Source: Ruegeria halocynthiae (GTDB lineage Bacteria > Pseudomonadota > Alphaproteobacteria > Rhodobacterales > Rhodobacteraceae). From it: a stretch of DNA of 64,000 nt. The stretch lies in contig NZ_FNNP01000005.1 in NCBI RefSeq assembly GCF_900106805.1, positions 124,001-188,000 of the forward strand, in the 5' to 3' direction. Numbering within the stretch: position 1 is the first letter of the stretch; the number at the start of each line of letters is the position of its first letter. The notes below the pieces were generated by a model. That model was not told the origin of the DNA. It saw only the letters and a list, made by a program, of their open reading frames with translations, and searched no databases. The translations under genes were made by a program, and so were the position numbers. Positions 38,112 through 46,025 of this stretch are shown here, one piece after another.

Positions 38112-38975
38112 ATGGATCGCAACAAAACCCACAGAAACCGGCGCCGTGTACTTAAAGGTCTGCATTTCTTTGGCCTCTTTCTGGTGATGTCGATCATCTG
38201 CATTCCGGGGCTTTGGATAATCCTGAACAGCTTTCGCCCTACAGTCGAGATTATGGCTAAACCCCCGGTTTGGAGGCCGAGCTTTACGCTGGAACACTAC
38301 CGCGCCATGTTTGGCGGCGCAGGGCAAGGGGGCGTGCCAGTTTTCTCATACCTCTGGAACTCGATTGTCATTTCGGTGACATCTACCCTGATCGCCGTTC
38401 TCATCGGGATGTCTGGTGGCTATGCATTTGCGCGCTACCGCTTCAAGGGTAAATCAGGGTACTTTGTCGGGCTTATGCTGTTTCGCGCGGTCCCCGGCGT
38501 GGCGCTGTCGCTGCCCTTGTTCATCGTCTTTGCCAAGGTTGGCATTATCGACACGCATTTTGGGCTGATCCTTGTTTACGTGGCTATGAACGTGCCGTTC
38601 ACGATATGGCTGACCGACGGGTTCTTCCGCCAGATCCCGAAAGAGCTGCACGAGGCGGCCGAGATCGACGGCTGCACCCGTTGGCAGGCTTTCTGGAAGG
38701 TCGAATTTCCGGTGGCTCGTTCGGGCGTGGCCTCGGCAGCGATCTTTGCATTCCTGACATCGTGGAACGAGTTCGCGCTGGCCTCGCAGCTGACACGCTC
38801 GGTGGATTCGAAAACCATGCCCGTCGGATTGCTGGATTTCACCGCCGAATTCACCATCAACTGGGGTGGCATGTGCGCTTTGGCGGTTCTGATGATCCTG
38901 CCTGCGCTGATCCTGACCTTCATCGTCCAGAAACACCTGATTGCCGGCCTGACATTCGGCGGCGTCAAAGGATAA
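38112..38975 (+). CDS. ABC transporter permease, MalG-like (CUT1)
   Basis: A 287-residue permease with six hydrophobic segments. The EAA motif reads KELHEAAEIDGCTRWQAFWK and is followed by VEFPVARSG. The C-terminus IVQKHLIAGLTFGGVKG is the usual MalG-type ending, which enters the ATPase in the maltose system. It forms the channel with the preceding permease and is followed by the ATPase gene after four bases. Confidence 0.92.
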   Translation: MDRNKTHRNRRRVLKGLHFFGLFLVMSIICIPGLWIILNSFRPTVEIMAKPPVWRPSFTLEHYRAMFGGAGQGGVPVFSYLWNSIVISVTSTLIAVLIGMSGGYAFARYRFKGKSGYFVGLMLFRAVPGVALSLPLFIVFAKVGIIDTHFGLILVYVAMNVPFTIWLTDGFFRQIPKELHEAAEIDGCTRWQAFWKVEFPVARSGVASAAIFAFLTSWNEFALASQLTRSVDSKTMPVGLLDFTAEFTINWGGMCALAVLMILPALILTFIVQKHLIAGLTFGGVKG

Positions 38976-38979
38976 GAAT

Positions 38980-40077
38980 ATGACAGAAGTTACTCTTTCC
39001 AATGTCATCAAACGCTATGGAGTACACCAGGCGGTTCACGGCATTGATCTAGATATCGAAGACGGAGAATTTGTTGTGCTGGTCGGCCCTTCGGGTTGCG
39101 GCAAGTCGACAACATTGCGGATGATTGCCGGGTTGGAAGACATCTCGGGTGGCGAGGTGTCCATCGGCGGGCGGGTGGTGAATGACCTGCCGCCGCGGGA
39201 ACGCAATATCTCGATGGTGTTTCAGAACTATGCGCTGTACCCGCACATGAGTGTACGCGAGAACTTGGGTTTCTCGCTGCATATTGCAAAACGACCGGCC
39301 GCAGAGATCAAAAAGGCTGTTGATGAGGCTGCGGCCATTCTGGGCCTGCAAGAGCTGATGGACCGCAAGCCCGCTGCTTTGTCGGGTGGCCAGCGGCAGC
39401 GTGTTGCCATGGGCCGCGCGATTGTCCGGCACCCGGATGTGTTCCTGTTCGACGAACCCCTGTCCAACCTGGACGCGAAACTGCGCACGCAGATGAGGGT
39501 TGAGATCAAGAAGCTGCACCAGAAGGTCGGCAACACGATCATCTATGTGACCCATGATCAGGTCGAGGCGATGACGTTGGCCGATCGTATCGTTCTGATG
39601 CGGGATGGTCACATCATTCAGGTTGGCACGCCGCTGGAATTGTTCAACACGCCCGTAAACACCTTTGTCGCAACTTTCATCGGCTCTCCGCCGATGAATC
39701 TGCTGGATGGTGTGGTGACCGAGAACGGAAATGTTCGGCTGGGCGATGGGCAAGAGCTTCCCGTTCCTACGGCTGCACGCGCAGGCGTACACGTGGGTCA
39801 GCAGGTCAGATACGGGTTTCGCGCAGACAATCTAAGCCCCGTGGGCCACGGGGTCGCTGAGGATGGCGATATCGCCGAGATTGATCTCAGGATCGACCTG
39901 TCGGAACCGCTGGGCACCGAAACGCTTTTGTTCGCGGTACTTGCCGGGACCGAAATACAGGGCAAAATGCTGAACCCGCGCCCCGTCACGCCGGGGGAAC
40001 GCATGACCTGCCGATTGGCGTTGGAAAAGGCCCACATCTTTGATGCCGAAACAACAAACGTGATCCGGAGTAGCTGA
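38980..40077 (+). CDS. ABC transporter ATP-binding protein, UgpC/MalK type
   Basis: A 365-residue ATPase with Walker A GPSGCGKSTTLRM, Q-loop FQNYALYPHM, signature ALSGGQRQRVAMGRA, Walker B VFLFDEPLSNLDAKLR and the H-loop in YVTHDQVEAMTLADR. The C-terminal MalK-type OB-fold (TOBE) region (about 240-360) is present. It drives the CUT1 importer encoded just upstream. Its stop is one base before the start of the dehydratase gene. Confidence 0.93.
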   Translation: MTEVTLSNVIKRYGVHQAVHGIDLDIEDGEFVVLVGPSGCGKSTTLRMIAGLEDISGGEVSIGGRVVNDLPPRERNISMVFQNYALYPHMSVRENLGFSLHIAKRPAAEIKKAVDEAAAILGLQELMDRKPAALSGGQRQRVAMGRAIVRHPDVFLFDEPLSNLDAKLRTQMRVEIKKLHQKVGNTIIYVTHDQVEAMTLADRIVLMRDGHIIQVGTPLELFNTPVNTFVATFIGSPPMNLLDGVVTENGNVRLGDGQELPVPTAARAGVHVGQQVRYGFRADNLSPVGHGVAEDGDIAEIDLRIDLSEPLGTETLLFAVLAGTEIQGKMLNPRPVTPGERMTCRLALEKAHIFDAETTNVIRSS

Positions 40078-40078
40078 T

Positions 40079-41191
40079 ATGGCGAAAATTACCCGCGTAG
40101 AGATCAAGATGATCGACCTCGTGCCCAAGGTGAAGCGGATCGATGCGATTCAGTCCTTCGTCAGTCAGGAAACCCCGATTGTTATCGTGCATGACAGCGA
40201 TGGGGCCCGGGGTGTCGGCTATACCTACACTATCGGAACGGGCGGGCCGTCGGTTGTTGCGCTGCTGGAGAAAACTCTGGCGCCCGCCTTGCTGGGCAAA
40301 GACCCGGAGCGCATTGAGCAGATCTGGCGGGATCTTCTTTACCTCACACACGCTACGGCGGTTGGTGCGATCACGTCACTGGCGCTGGCCGCAATTGATA
40401 CCGCACTGTGGGACTTGAATTGCCGCAAAAAGCAGTTGCCTGTGTGGAAGGCTGCAGGCGGCGCGAAGGACAGAATGCGCCTCTACACGACCGAGGGTGG
40501 CTGGCTGCATTACTCGACCTCCGAACTGGTCGAGAATGCGCTGGCCGCAAAAGAGGCCGGGTTCAAAGGATCGAAAATCAAGATCGGCTCGGACCTGATC
40601 GCACAGGATCAAGCGCGACTGAAGGCTGTTCGTGACGCTGTGGGCGATGCATATGAGATCATGACAGACGGCAATCAAAGTTTCTGCCTTTCCGAAGCAA
40701 TCCGCTGTGCCCGTATGCTACAAGAGCTGAACATCGCCTGGTTCGAAGAGCCGATCAAAGCAGACGATATTTCCGCGCATGTCGAACTTGCCCGCCACTC
40801 GGACGTTCCGATTGCGGTTGGCGAAAGCATGTATTCGATCAGCCAGTTCAAGGATTACATGCAGGCAGGCGCCGCTTCGATCATTCAGGTGGATGTGGCC
40901 CGGATTGGTGGGATTACCCCCTGGCTGAAGACCGCCCACATGGCCGAGGCGTTCAATATCGCGGTCTGCCCGCACTTTCTGATGGAGCTTCACCTGCCTT
41001 TGGTCTGCGCGGTGCCGAATGCCACCTGGCTTGAGCACATTCCACAACTTGATGGTGTTACCGGCTCTGGAATGAAGGTGGTGGATGGGCACGCTATCCC
41101 CTCGCAAGACCCGGGTCTCGGGATTGATTGGGACTGGGAGAAGATCTCGTCAATGGAGATTGTCAGCCATCATGTGAGCGAGGCCGCCTGA
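40079..41191 (+). CDS. Enolase-superfamily sugar-acid dehydratase (mandelate racemase subgroup)
   Basis: A 370-residue protein with the capping domain (about 1-125) and a TIM barrel. The residues expected of the mandelate-racemase subgroup are all visible: K166xK168 (KIKIG), metal ligands D197 (TDGNQ), E223 (WFEEP) and E249 (GES), and the D272/H299 dyad (VDVARIGG, CPHF). Such enzymes remove water from aldonic acids to give 2-keto-3-deoxy acids. The cluster points to L-fuconate or D-arabinonate. It is shorter than the 440-residue Xanthomonas fuconate dehydratase, so it is a different branch. Confidence 0.85.
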   Translation: MAKITRVEIKMIDLVPKVKRIDAIQSFVSQETPIVIVHDSDGARGVGYTYTIGTGGPSVVALLEKTLAPALLGKDPERIEQIWRDLLYLTHATAVGAITSLALAAIDTALWDLNCRKKQLPVWKAAGGAKDRMRLYTTEGGWLHYSTSELVENALAAKEAGFKGSKIKIGSDLIAQDQARLKAVRDAVGDAYEIMTDGNQSFCLSEAIRCARMLQELNIAWFEEPIKADDISAHVELARHSDVPIAVGESMYSISQFKDYMQAGAASIIQVDVARIGGITPWLKTAHMAEAFNIAVCPHFLMELHLPLVCAVPNATWLEHIPQLDGVTGSGMKVVDGHAIPSQDPGLGIDWDWEKISSMEIVSHHVSEAA

Positions 41192-41374
41192 GTTTTAGCG
41201 TGACCTTGCGTGAAACCAATATCAATATGACCGAGGAAGCATGAACCGGTTTGCGAAATTTGCGACGACCACTGTCCACGCCTTATCTGGCAAGGGCTGT
41301 CGCCCGCCGACCGAATTGGGCGGGGTTCAAAACAGACCTGCCCGATTCCTTGTGGGCCGAATATGGAGGCTAGG

Positions 41375-41704
41375 ATGCAACGCATGGGAATGATGATCGG
41401 GATCAAGCCCGAAAAAATAGACGAATACAAACGGCTACATGCGAACGCGTGGCCGGAGGTCTTGAAACAGATCCACGACAGCAACATTCGCAACTACTCA
41501 ATCTTTCTGCGTGAACCTGAAAACCTGTTGTTTGGGTATTGGGAATACCACGGCGATGACTTCCAGGCCGATATGGCGGAGATGGCCAAAGACCCCAAAA
41601 CTCAGGAGTGGTGGACGTTCACAGACCCGTGCCAGTCACCGCTGGCCTCTCGATCAGACGGTGAGCAATGGTCGATGATGCAGCAAGTATTCTACACGGA
41701 CTGA
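41375..41704 (+). CDS. Sugar mutarotase, L-rhamnose/L-fucose mutarotase family (RhaM-like)
   Basis: A 109-residue protein with the family pattern RMGMMIGIKPEKIDEYKRLH, NIRNYSIFLREPENLLFGYW, EYHGDDF and KTQEWWTFTDPCQSPL. It interconverts sugar anomers, supplying the form used by the 1-dehydrogenase. I used the ATG at 41375, six bases after GGAGG; the frame is open to 41363. A 183-base gap separates it from the dehydratase gene and may hold an internal promoter. The family includes members found in fucose clusters, so the name does not settle the sugar. Confidence 0.87.
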   Translation: MQRMGMMIGIKPEKIDEYKRLHANAWPEVLKQIHDSNIRNYSIFLREPENLLFGYWEYHGDDFQADMAEMAKDPKTQEWWTFTDPCQSPLASRSDGEQWSMMQQVFYTD

Positions 41705-41707
41705 ACC

Positions 41708-42463
41708 ATGACCGATGCACAGAAACTTAATCGACTTGAGGGGAAAACCGCCCTCATTACAGCCGCTGGTCAAGGCATTGGCCGCGCCACGGCCACGCTG
41801 TTTGCGTCAGAAGGCGCCCGGGTTCTTGCCTGTGATATCGACACCGAAGCCCTGACCAAGCTTTCTGAGATCAACGGCATCACCGCGTTCAGGCTTGACG
41901 TCACGGATGGGGCAGCAGTCGAACAGGCTGTCGCCGATCTGCCCAAGCTGGATGTGCTGTTCAACTGCGCCGGGTATGTGGCTGCAGGGTCCATACTGGA
42001 ATGCCCGGAACGGGACTGGGATTTCAGTTTCGATCTGAACGTCAAGGCCATGTACCGCCTGATAAAACTGACACTGCCGGGGATGCTGGAGCTGGGCGGA
42101 GGTTCGATCATAAACATGTCCTCGGTTGCGTCTTCCCTGAAAGGTGTGCCGAACCGTTTTGCCTATTGTGCCTCAAAGGCTGCTGTTGTTGGGCTCACGA
42201 AATCGATCGCTGCAGATTTTGTCGCGCAGGGAATCCGCTGCAATGCGATTTGCCCCGGCACGGTGGACAGCCCAAGCCTGCACGACCGGCTTCGCGCCAC
42301 CGGCGACTATGAACAGGCCATGACGGATTTCATAGCGCGCCAGCCAATGGGGCGGATTGGCACCTCGGATGAGATTGCCGAGCTGGCGCTTTATCTGGCG
42401 AGCGACGCCAGCAAATATACAACTGGTCAACCATTTGCCATCGACGGTGGCTGGACCATCTGA
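41708..42463 (+). CDS. SDR oxidoreductase, 2-keto-3-deoxy-L-fuconate dehydrogenase-like
   Basis: A 251-residue short-chain dehydrogenase with the cofactor loop TAAGQGIGRATA and an aspartate after the second strand (ACDID), which favours NAD. It also has NCAG, the catalytic serine region NMSSVASS and the YCASK active site. It is close in type to the dehydrogenases that oxidise C4 of 2-keto-3-deoxy-L-fuconate. The product, a 2,4-diketo acid, is the substrate expected for the FAH-fold hydrolase encoded next. The mutarotase stop is three bases upstream. Confidence 0.85.
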   Translation: MTDAQKLNRLEGKTALITAAGQGIGRATATLFASEGARVLACDIDTEALTKLSEINGITAFRLDVTDGAAVEQAVADLPKLDVLFNCAGYVAAGSILECPERDWDFSFDLNVKAMYRLIKLTLPGMLELGGGSIINMSSVASSLKGVPNRFAYCASKAAVVGLTKSIAADFVAQGIRCNAICPGTVDSPSLHDRLRATGDYEQAMTDFIARQPMGRIGTSDEIAELALYLASDASKYTTGQPFAIDGGWTI

Positions 42464-42480
42464 TCTGGGAGAACCAAACA

Positions 42481-43323
42481 GTGAAACTTCTGCGTTTTGG
42501 ACCTGTTGGCGCCGAGAAGCCCGGGTTGTTGGACAGCACCGGAACGATCCGGGATTTGTCAGCGGTCATCGGGGATATCGCTGGCGACAGCCTTGGTGAT
42601 GAAGCCCTTGGGCAGATCCGTGAACTGGATCATGCCACACTACCCGAAGTCGGAGGCAACCCCAGAATTGGCGCCTGCGTAGGCAATGTCGGAAAATTTA
42701 TCTGCATCGGTCTGAATTACGCTGATCATGCGGCCGAGAGCGGTATGTCCTTACCGGAAGAGCCTGTGGTCTTCTTCAAGGCGACATCCTCGATCATCGG
42801 CCCTAATGATACGGTCGAAATTCCGCGCGGTTCGGTCAAGACAGACTGGGAAGTCGAGTTGGGCGTCGTGATCGGAAAGACCGCCAAATATGTCTCTGAG
42901 CAAGACGCTTTGGAGTATGTGGCGGGATACTGCGTCGTAAATGACCTGTCAGAGCGAGATTTCCAACTCCACCGTTCAGGACAGTGGGTCAAAGGGAAAT
43001 CCGCAGACACTTTTGGTCCGATTGGTCCTTGGCTGGTTACACGAGACGAGATCCCTGATCCGCAAAACCTGCCCATGTATCTGGACGTCAATGGCCGACG
43101 GTTTCAGGAGGGTTCAACCAACACCATGCACTTCGGTGTCGCAACAATCGTGTCTCACCTTTCGCAGTTCATGTCTCTTCAGCCCGGTGACATCGTTTCC
43201 ACCGGTACGCCGCCCGGTGTGGGCATGGGTCAAAAACCCGAAGTTTACCTGAGGCCCGGCGACAGGATGGAGCTAGGAATTCAGGGGCTGGGCCTTCAGC
43301 GGCAAGACGTCGTGGCAGGATAA
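42481..43323 (+). CDS. FAH-family 2,4-diketo-3-deoxy-sugar-acid hydrolase
   Basis: A 280-residue fumarylacetoacetate-hydrolase-fold protein starting with GTG. Family metal and active-site motifs are present: FICIGLNYADHAAESGMSLP, then KTDWEVELGVVIGK, VVNDLSERDFQ and STGTPPGVGMG. In characterised L-fucose and L-rhamnose oxidative pathways this enzyme splits the 2,4-diketo-3-deoxy acid into pyruvate and L-lactate. Its position directly after the SDR gene matches that step order. Confidence 0.87.
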   Translation: MKLLRFGPVGAEKPGLLDSTGTIRDLSAVIGDIAGDSLGDEALGQIRELDHATLPEVGGNPRIGACVGNVGKFICIGLNYADHAAESGMSLPEEPVVFFKATSSIIGPNDTVEIPRGSVKTDWEVELGVVIGKTAKYVSEQDALEYVAGYCVVNDLSERDFQLHRSGQWVKGKSADTFGPIGPWLVTRDEIPDPQNLPMYLDVNGRRFQEGSTNTMHFGVATIVSHLSQFMSLQPGDIVSTGTPPGVGMGQKPEVYLRPGDRMELGIQGLGLQRQDVVAG

Positions 43324-43341
43324 GTTAGTGGATCACACGAT

Positions 43342-44496
43342 ATGACAACAACCAATCTGCACAAGCTTTCGGGGTCATTTGTCGGCCGCGTGTGGGTGCC
43401 TGACATCGGCCCCGTTCTGGTATCGCTGCGCGGCAATTCCCTCTTTGATATTACGTCGCGTGAGGTTCCGACCATGCGCGATCTTTTCGAGATGGAAGAC
43501 CCTGCGGCCTATGTCACGCAGGTAGATGGGAAAGAGTTTGCCAGCCTGGATCAACTTGAGGCGGAAAGCCTTGCCGCTGAAAGTGATCCGTCCAAACGCC
43601 ATTTCCTGGCACCGAATGATTTGCAGGCGGTGAAGGCGGCTGGCGTGACTTTCGCCAGATCCATGGTGGAACGTGTGATCGAAGAACGTGCAGCAGGTGA
43701 CCCCCAAGCTGCCGAAGCGATCCGCGCCCGTATCGGCGATCTCATCGGTGCAAGCCTGTCGAATATCGAGCCGGGTTCCAAACAAGCCGAGCAGGCTAAA
43801 CAGGCGTTGATCAAGGAAGGTCTCTGGTCGCAGTATCTGGAAGTTGGGATAGGCCCGGATGCCGAGGTGTTTTCCAAGGCACAGGTCCTCTCGGCGGTTG
43901 GCTGGGGCGCGCCGGTTGGATTGCATCCGAAATCCGTCTGGAACAACCCGGAACCCGAGATTGTGCTGGCGGTGAACAGCAAGGGTAATATTCAAGGGGC
44001 CACCATCGGTAACGACGTGAATCTGCGTGATTTTGAAGGGCGATCTGCCCTGCTCCTCAGCAAAGCCAAGGACAACAATGCCTCGGCTGCGATCGGGCCG
44101 TTCATCCGGCTTTTTGATGGCGGCTATTCCATGGATGATATCCGATCTGCAGAACTGACCATGACGGTTACCGGCACCGACGGCTATGTTCTGAACGGTC
44201 AGTCCATGATGTCCAAGATCAGCCGTGATCCGGCCGATATCGTGGCGCAGACCATCAACGAGAATCATCAATACCCGGATGGCTTCATGCTGTATCTGGG
44301 CACCCTGTTTGCGCCGACGGATGACCGTGACGTGCCCGGGGAAGGATTCACGCACAAGATCGGAGACCGGGTGGATATCACGGCGACCGGTCTTGGGACA
44401 TTGACGAACGATGTGCGGACAAGTGGCGATTGCCAGCCCTGGGCCTTCGGACCATCCGCATTCATGCGCAACCTTGCTGCGCGTAACCTGATTTGA
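43342..44496 (+). CDS. FAH-family enzyme, possible 2-keto-3-deoxy-pentonate dehydratase
   Basis: A 384-residue protein with an N-terminal extension and a C-terminal FAH-like fold. Visible motifs are WNNPEPEIVLAVNSKGNIQG, TIGNDVNLRDFEGRSALLL and SKAKDNNASAAIGPFI. It differs clearly from the 280-residue hydrolase next door. Related FAH-fold enzymes dehydrate 2-keto-3-deoxy-D-arabinonate to 2-oxoglutarate semialdehyde, and the next gene encodes the dehydrogenase for that product. The pairing is the main support for the assignment. Confidence 0.72.
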   Translation: MTTTNLHKLSGSFVGRVWVPDIGPVLVSLRGNSLFDITSREVPTMRDLFEMEDPAAYVTQVDGKEFASLDQLEAESLAAESDPSKRHFLAPNDLQAVKAAGVTFARSMVERVIEERAAGDPQAAEAIRARIGDLIGASLSNIEPGSKQAEQAKQALIKEGLWSQYLEVGIGPDAEVFSKAQVLSAVGWGAPVGLHPKSVWNNPEPEIVLAVNSKGNIQGATIGNDVNLRDFEGRSALLLSKAKDNNASAAIGPFIRLFDGGYSMDDIRSAELTMTVTGTDGYVLNGQSMMSKISRDPADIVAQTINENHQYPDGFMLYLGTLFAPTDDRDVPGEGFTHKIGDRVDITATGLGTLTNDVRTSGDCQPWAFGPSAFMRNLAARNLI

Positions 44497-44506
44497 GGAC
44501 ACCACA

Positions 44507-46018
44507 ATGATAACAGGTAAACACTATATCGCGGGCGAGTGGCTGGAATCCGAAGGGCGGTTCTCGTCCACTCCTGTCACCGGAGGCGCTCAGGAATTCT
44601 GTGTAGGTACTCCTGCTTTGGTGGAGCAGGCCGCGGCAGCAGCGGAAGAAGCCTTTGAAGCCTATGGGGCCACATCGCGCGAGGCGCGTGCGACCTTTCT
44701 CGAACGGATCGCCGAAGAGATAGACGCGCGCGGCGACCAGATCACCACAACAGGCTGCGCAGAAACCGGCCTGCCCCAGGCGCGTCTGCAGGGCGAACGG
44801 GGCCGCACGGTTGGCCAGCTGCGGTTGTTTGCCAGCCATATCCGGGCCGGGGACTATCTGGATCGCCGACATGACGCCGCACTACCTGATCGCGTGCCTT
44901 TGCCGCGCCCAGAGCTGCGCATGGTTCAACGCCCGATCGGCCCTGTGGCCGTGTTCGGCGCCTCGAACTTTCCGCTGGCCTTCTCGGTCGCAGGGGGTGA
45001 CACGGCAAGCGCTTTGGCAGCCGGATGCCCGGTCATTGTTAAAGGTCACTCGGCCCATCCCGGAACGTCCGAGATTGTCGCACAAGCCATTGCCGCTGCT
45101 GTTCAAGCCTGCGGCATGCCGAATGGTGTCTTCTCGCTGATCCAGGGAGGTCGCCGCGATGTTGGCGAGGCTTTGGTGCAACATCCCCTGATCAATGCGG
45201 TCGGATTTACGGGTTCGCTCGGCGGTGGCCGTGCACTGTTTGACCTCTGCGCTACGCGACCGATGCCTATTCCATTCTTTGGTGAGCTGGGCTCGATCAA
45301 TCCGGTGTTTGTTTTGCCCAATGCGGCCAGGTCTCGCGCTGCCGAGATCGGCACAGCCTGGGCCGGTTCACTGATTATGGGCGCGGGCCAGTTCTGCACC
45401 AATCCCGGCGTTGTTTTCATTGAGGACAGTGCCGCTGACGCCTTCATCAATGCGGCCTCCGAGGCCCTCGCCGCGACGGATGAGCAGGCGATGCTGACCG
45501 ACGGTATCGCCGAGGCCTATCGTTTGGGCGCCGCACAACTGCAGCAGATTGACAGCCTACGCGAGGTGGTTGGCGCCCCGTGCGATAGCCGCAGCGCGCT
45601 GCCCTATCTGTTCGAGACGACCCTCGACACCTGGCAATCCGAGCCTCATTTGGCAGAAGAAGTCTTTGGCCCGCTGGGCATCGTGGTTCGCGTTCCCTCG
45701 ACCTCCGATTTCGCCGGAATCGCGCGCGGTTTTGCCGGTCAACTGACGGCTACATTGCAGATGGACGCCGCAGACACTGGGCTGGCGGCCAGCCTGCGCC
45801 CGATCCTCGAACGCAAGGCGGGTCGTATACTGGCCAATGGTTTCCCGACCGGCGTCGAGGTCAGCGATACCATGGTTCACGGAGGTCCGTACCCCGCTTC
45901 GACCAATTTCGGTGCAACGTCGGTGGGCACACTTTCCATCCGGCGCTGGCTGCGTCCGGTGTGTTATCAGGCGATGCCAGAAAGTATCCTGCCAGAGGAC
46001 GCGATTGGGGCCTTCTGA
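44507..46018 (+). CDS. 2-oxoglutarate semialdehyde dehydrogenase (aldehyde dehydrogenase family)
   Basis: A 503-residue NAD(P)-dependent aldehyde dehydrogenase. The nucleotide-binding region is PIGPVAVFGASNFPLAFSVA, the general-base glutamate lies in FFGELGSINPVF and the catalytic cysteine in GAGQFCTNPGVVF. These are typical of 2-oxoglutarate (ketoglutarate) semialdehyde dehydrogenases of pentose and sugar-acid pathways. It ends the importer-pathway operon. The stop is seven bases from the convergent hydrolase gene. Confidence 0.87.
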   Translation: MITGKHYIAGEWLESEGRFSSTPVTGGAQEFCVGTPALVEQAAAAAEEAFEAYGATSREARATFLERIAEEIDARGDQITTTGCAETGLPQARLQGERGRTVGQLRLFASHIRAGDYLDRRHDAALPDRVPLPRPELRMVQRPIGPVAVFGASNFPLAFSVAGGDTASALAAGCPVIVKGHSAHPGTSEIVAQAIAAAVQACGMPNGVFSLIQGGRRDVGEALVQHPLINAVGFTGSLGGGRALFDLCATRPMPIPFFGELGSINPVFVLPNAARSRAAEIGTAWAGSLIMGAGQFCTNPGVVFIEDSAADAFINAASEALAATDEQAMLTDGIAEAYRLGAAQLQQIDSLREVVGAPCDSRSALPYLFETTLDTWQSEPHLAEEVFGPLGIVVRVPSTSDFAGIARGFAGQLTATLQMDAADTGLAASLRPILERKAGRILANGFPTGVEVSDTMVHGGPYPASTNFGATSVGTLSIRRWLRPVCYQAMPESILPEDAIGAF

Positions 46019-46025
46019 CAGGGAG

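Noticed and set aside
41241-41393. A 50-residue frame (MNRFAKFATTTVHALSGKG...) with GAGGAAGC before its ATG, in the gap before the mutarotase gene
   Set aside because: It overlaps the mutarotase start in another frame, its composition is not protein-like and I recognise no family; the gap is better explained as a leader or spacer.
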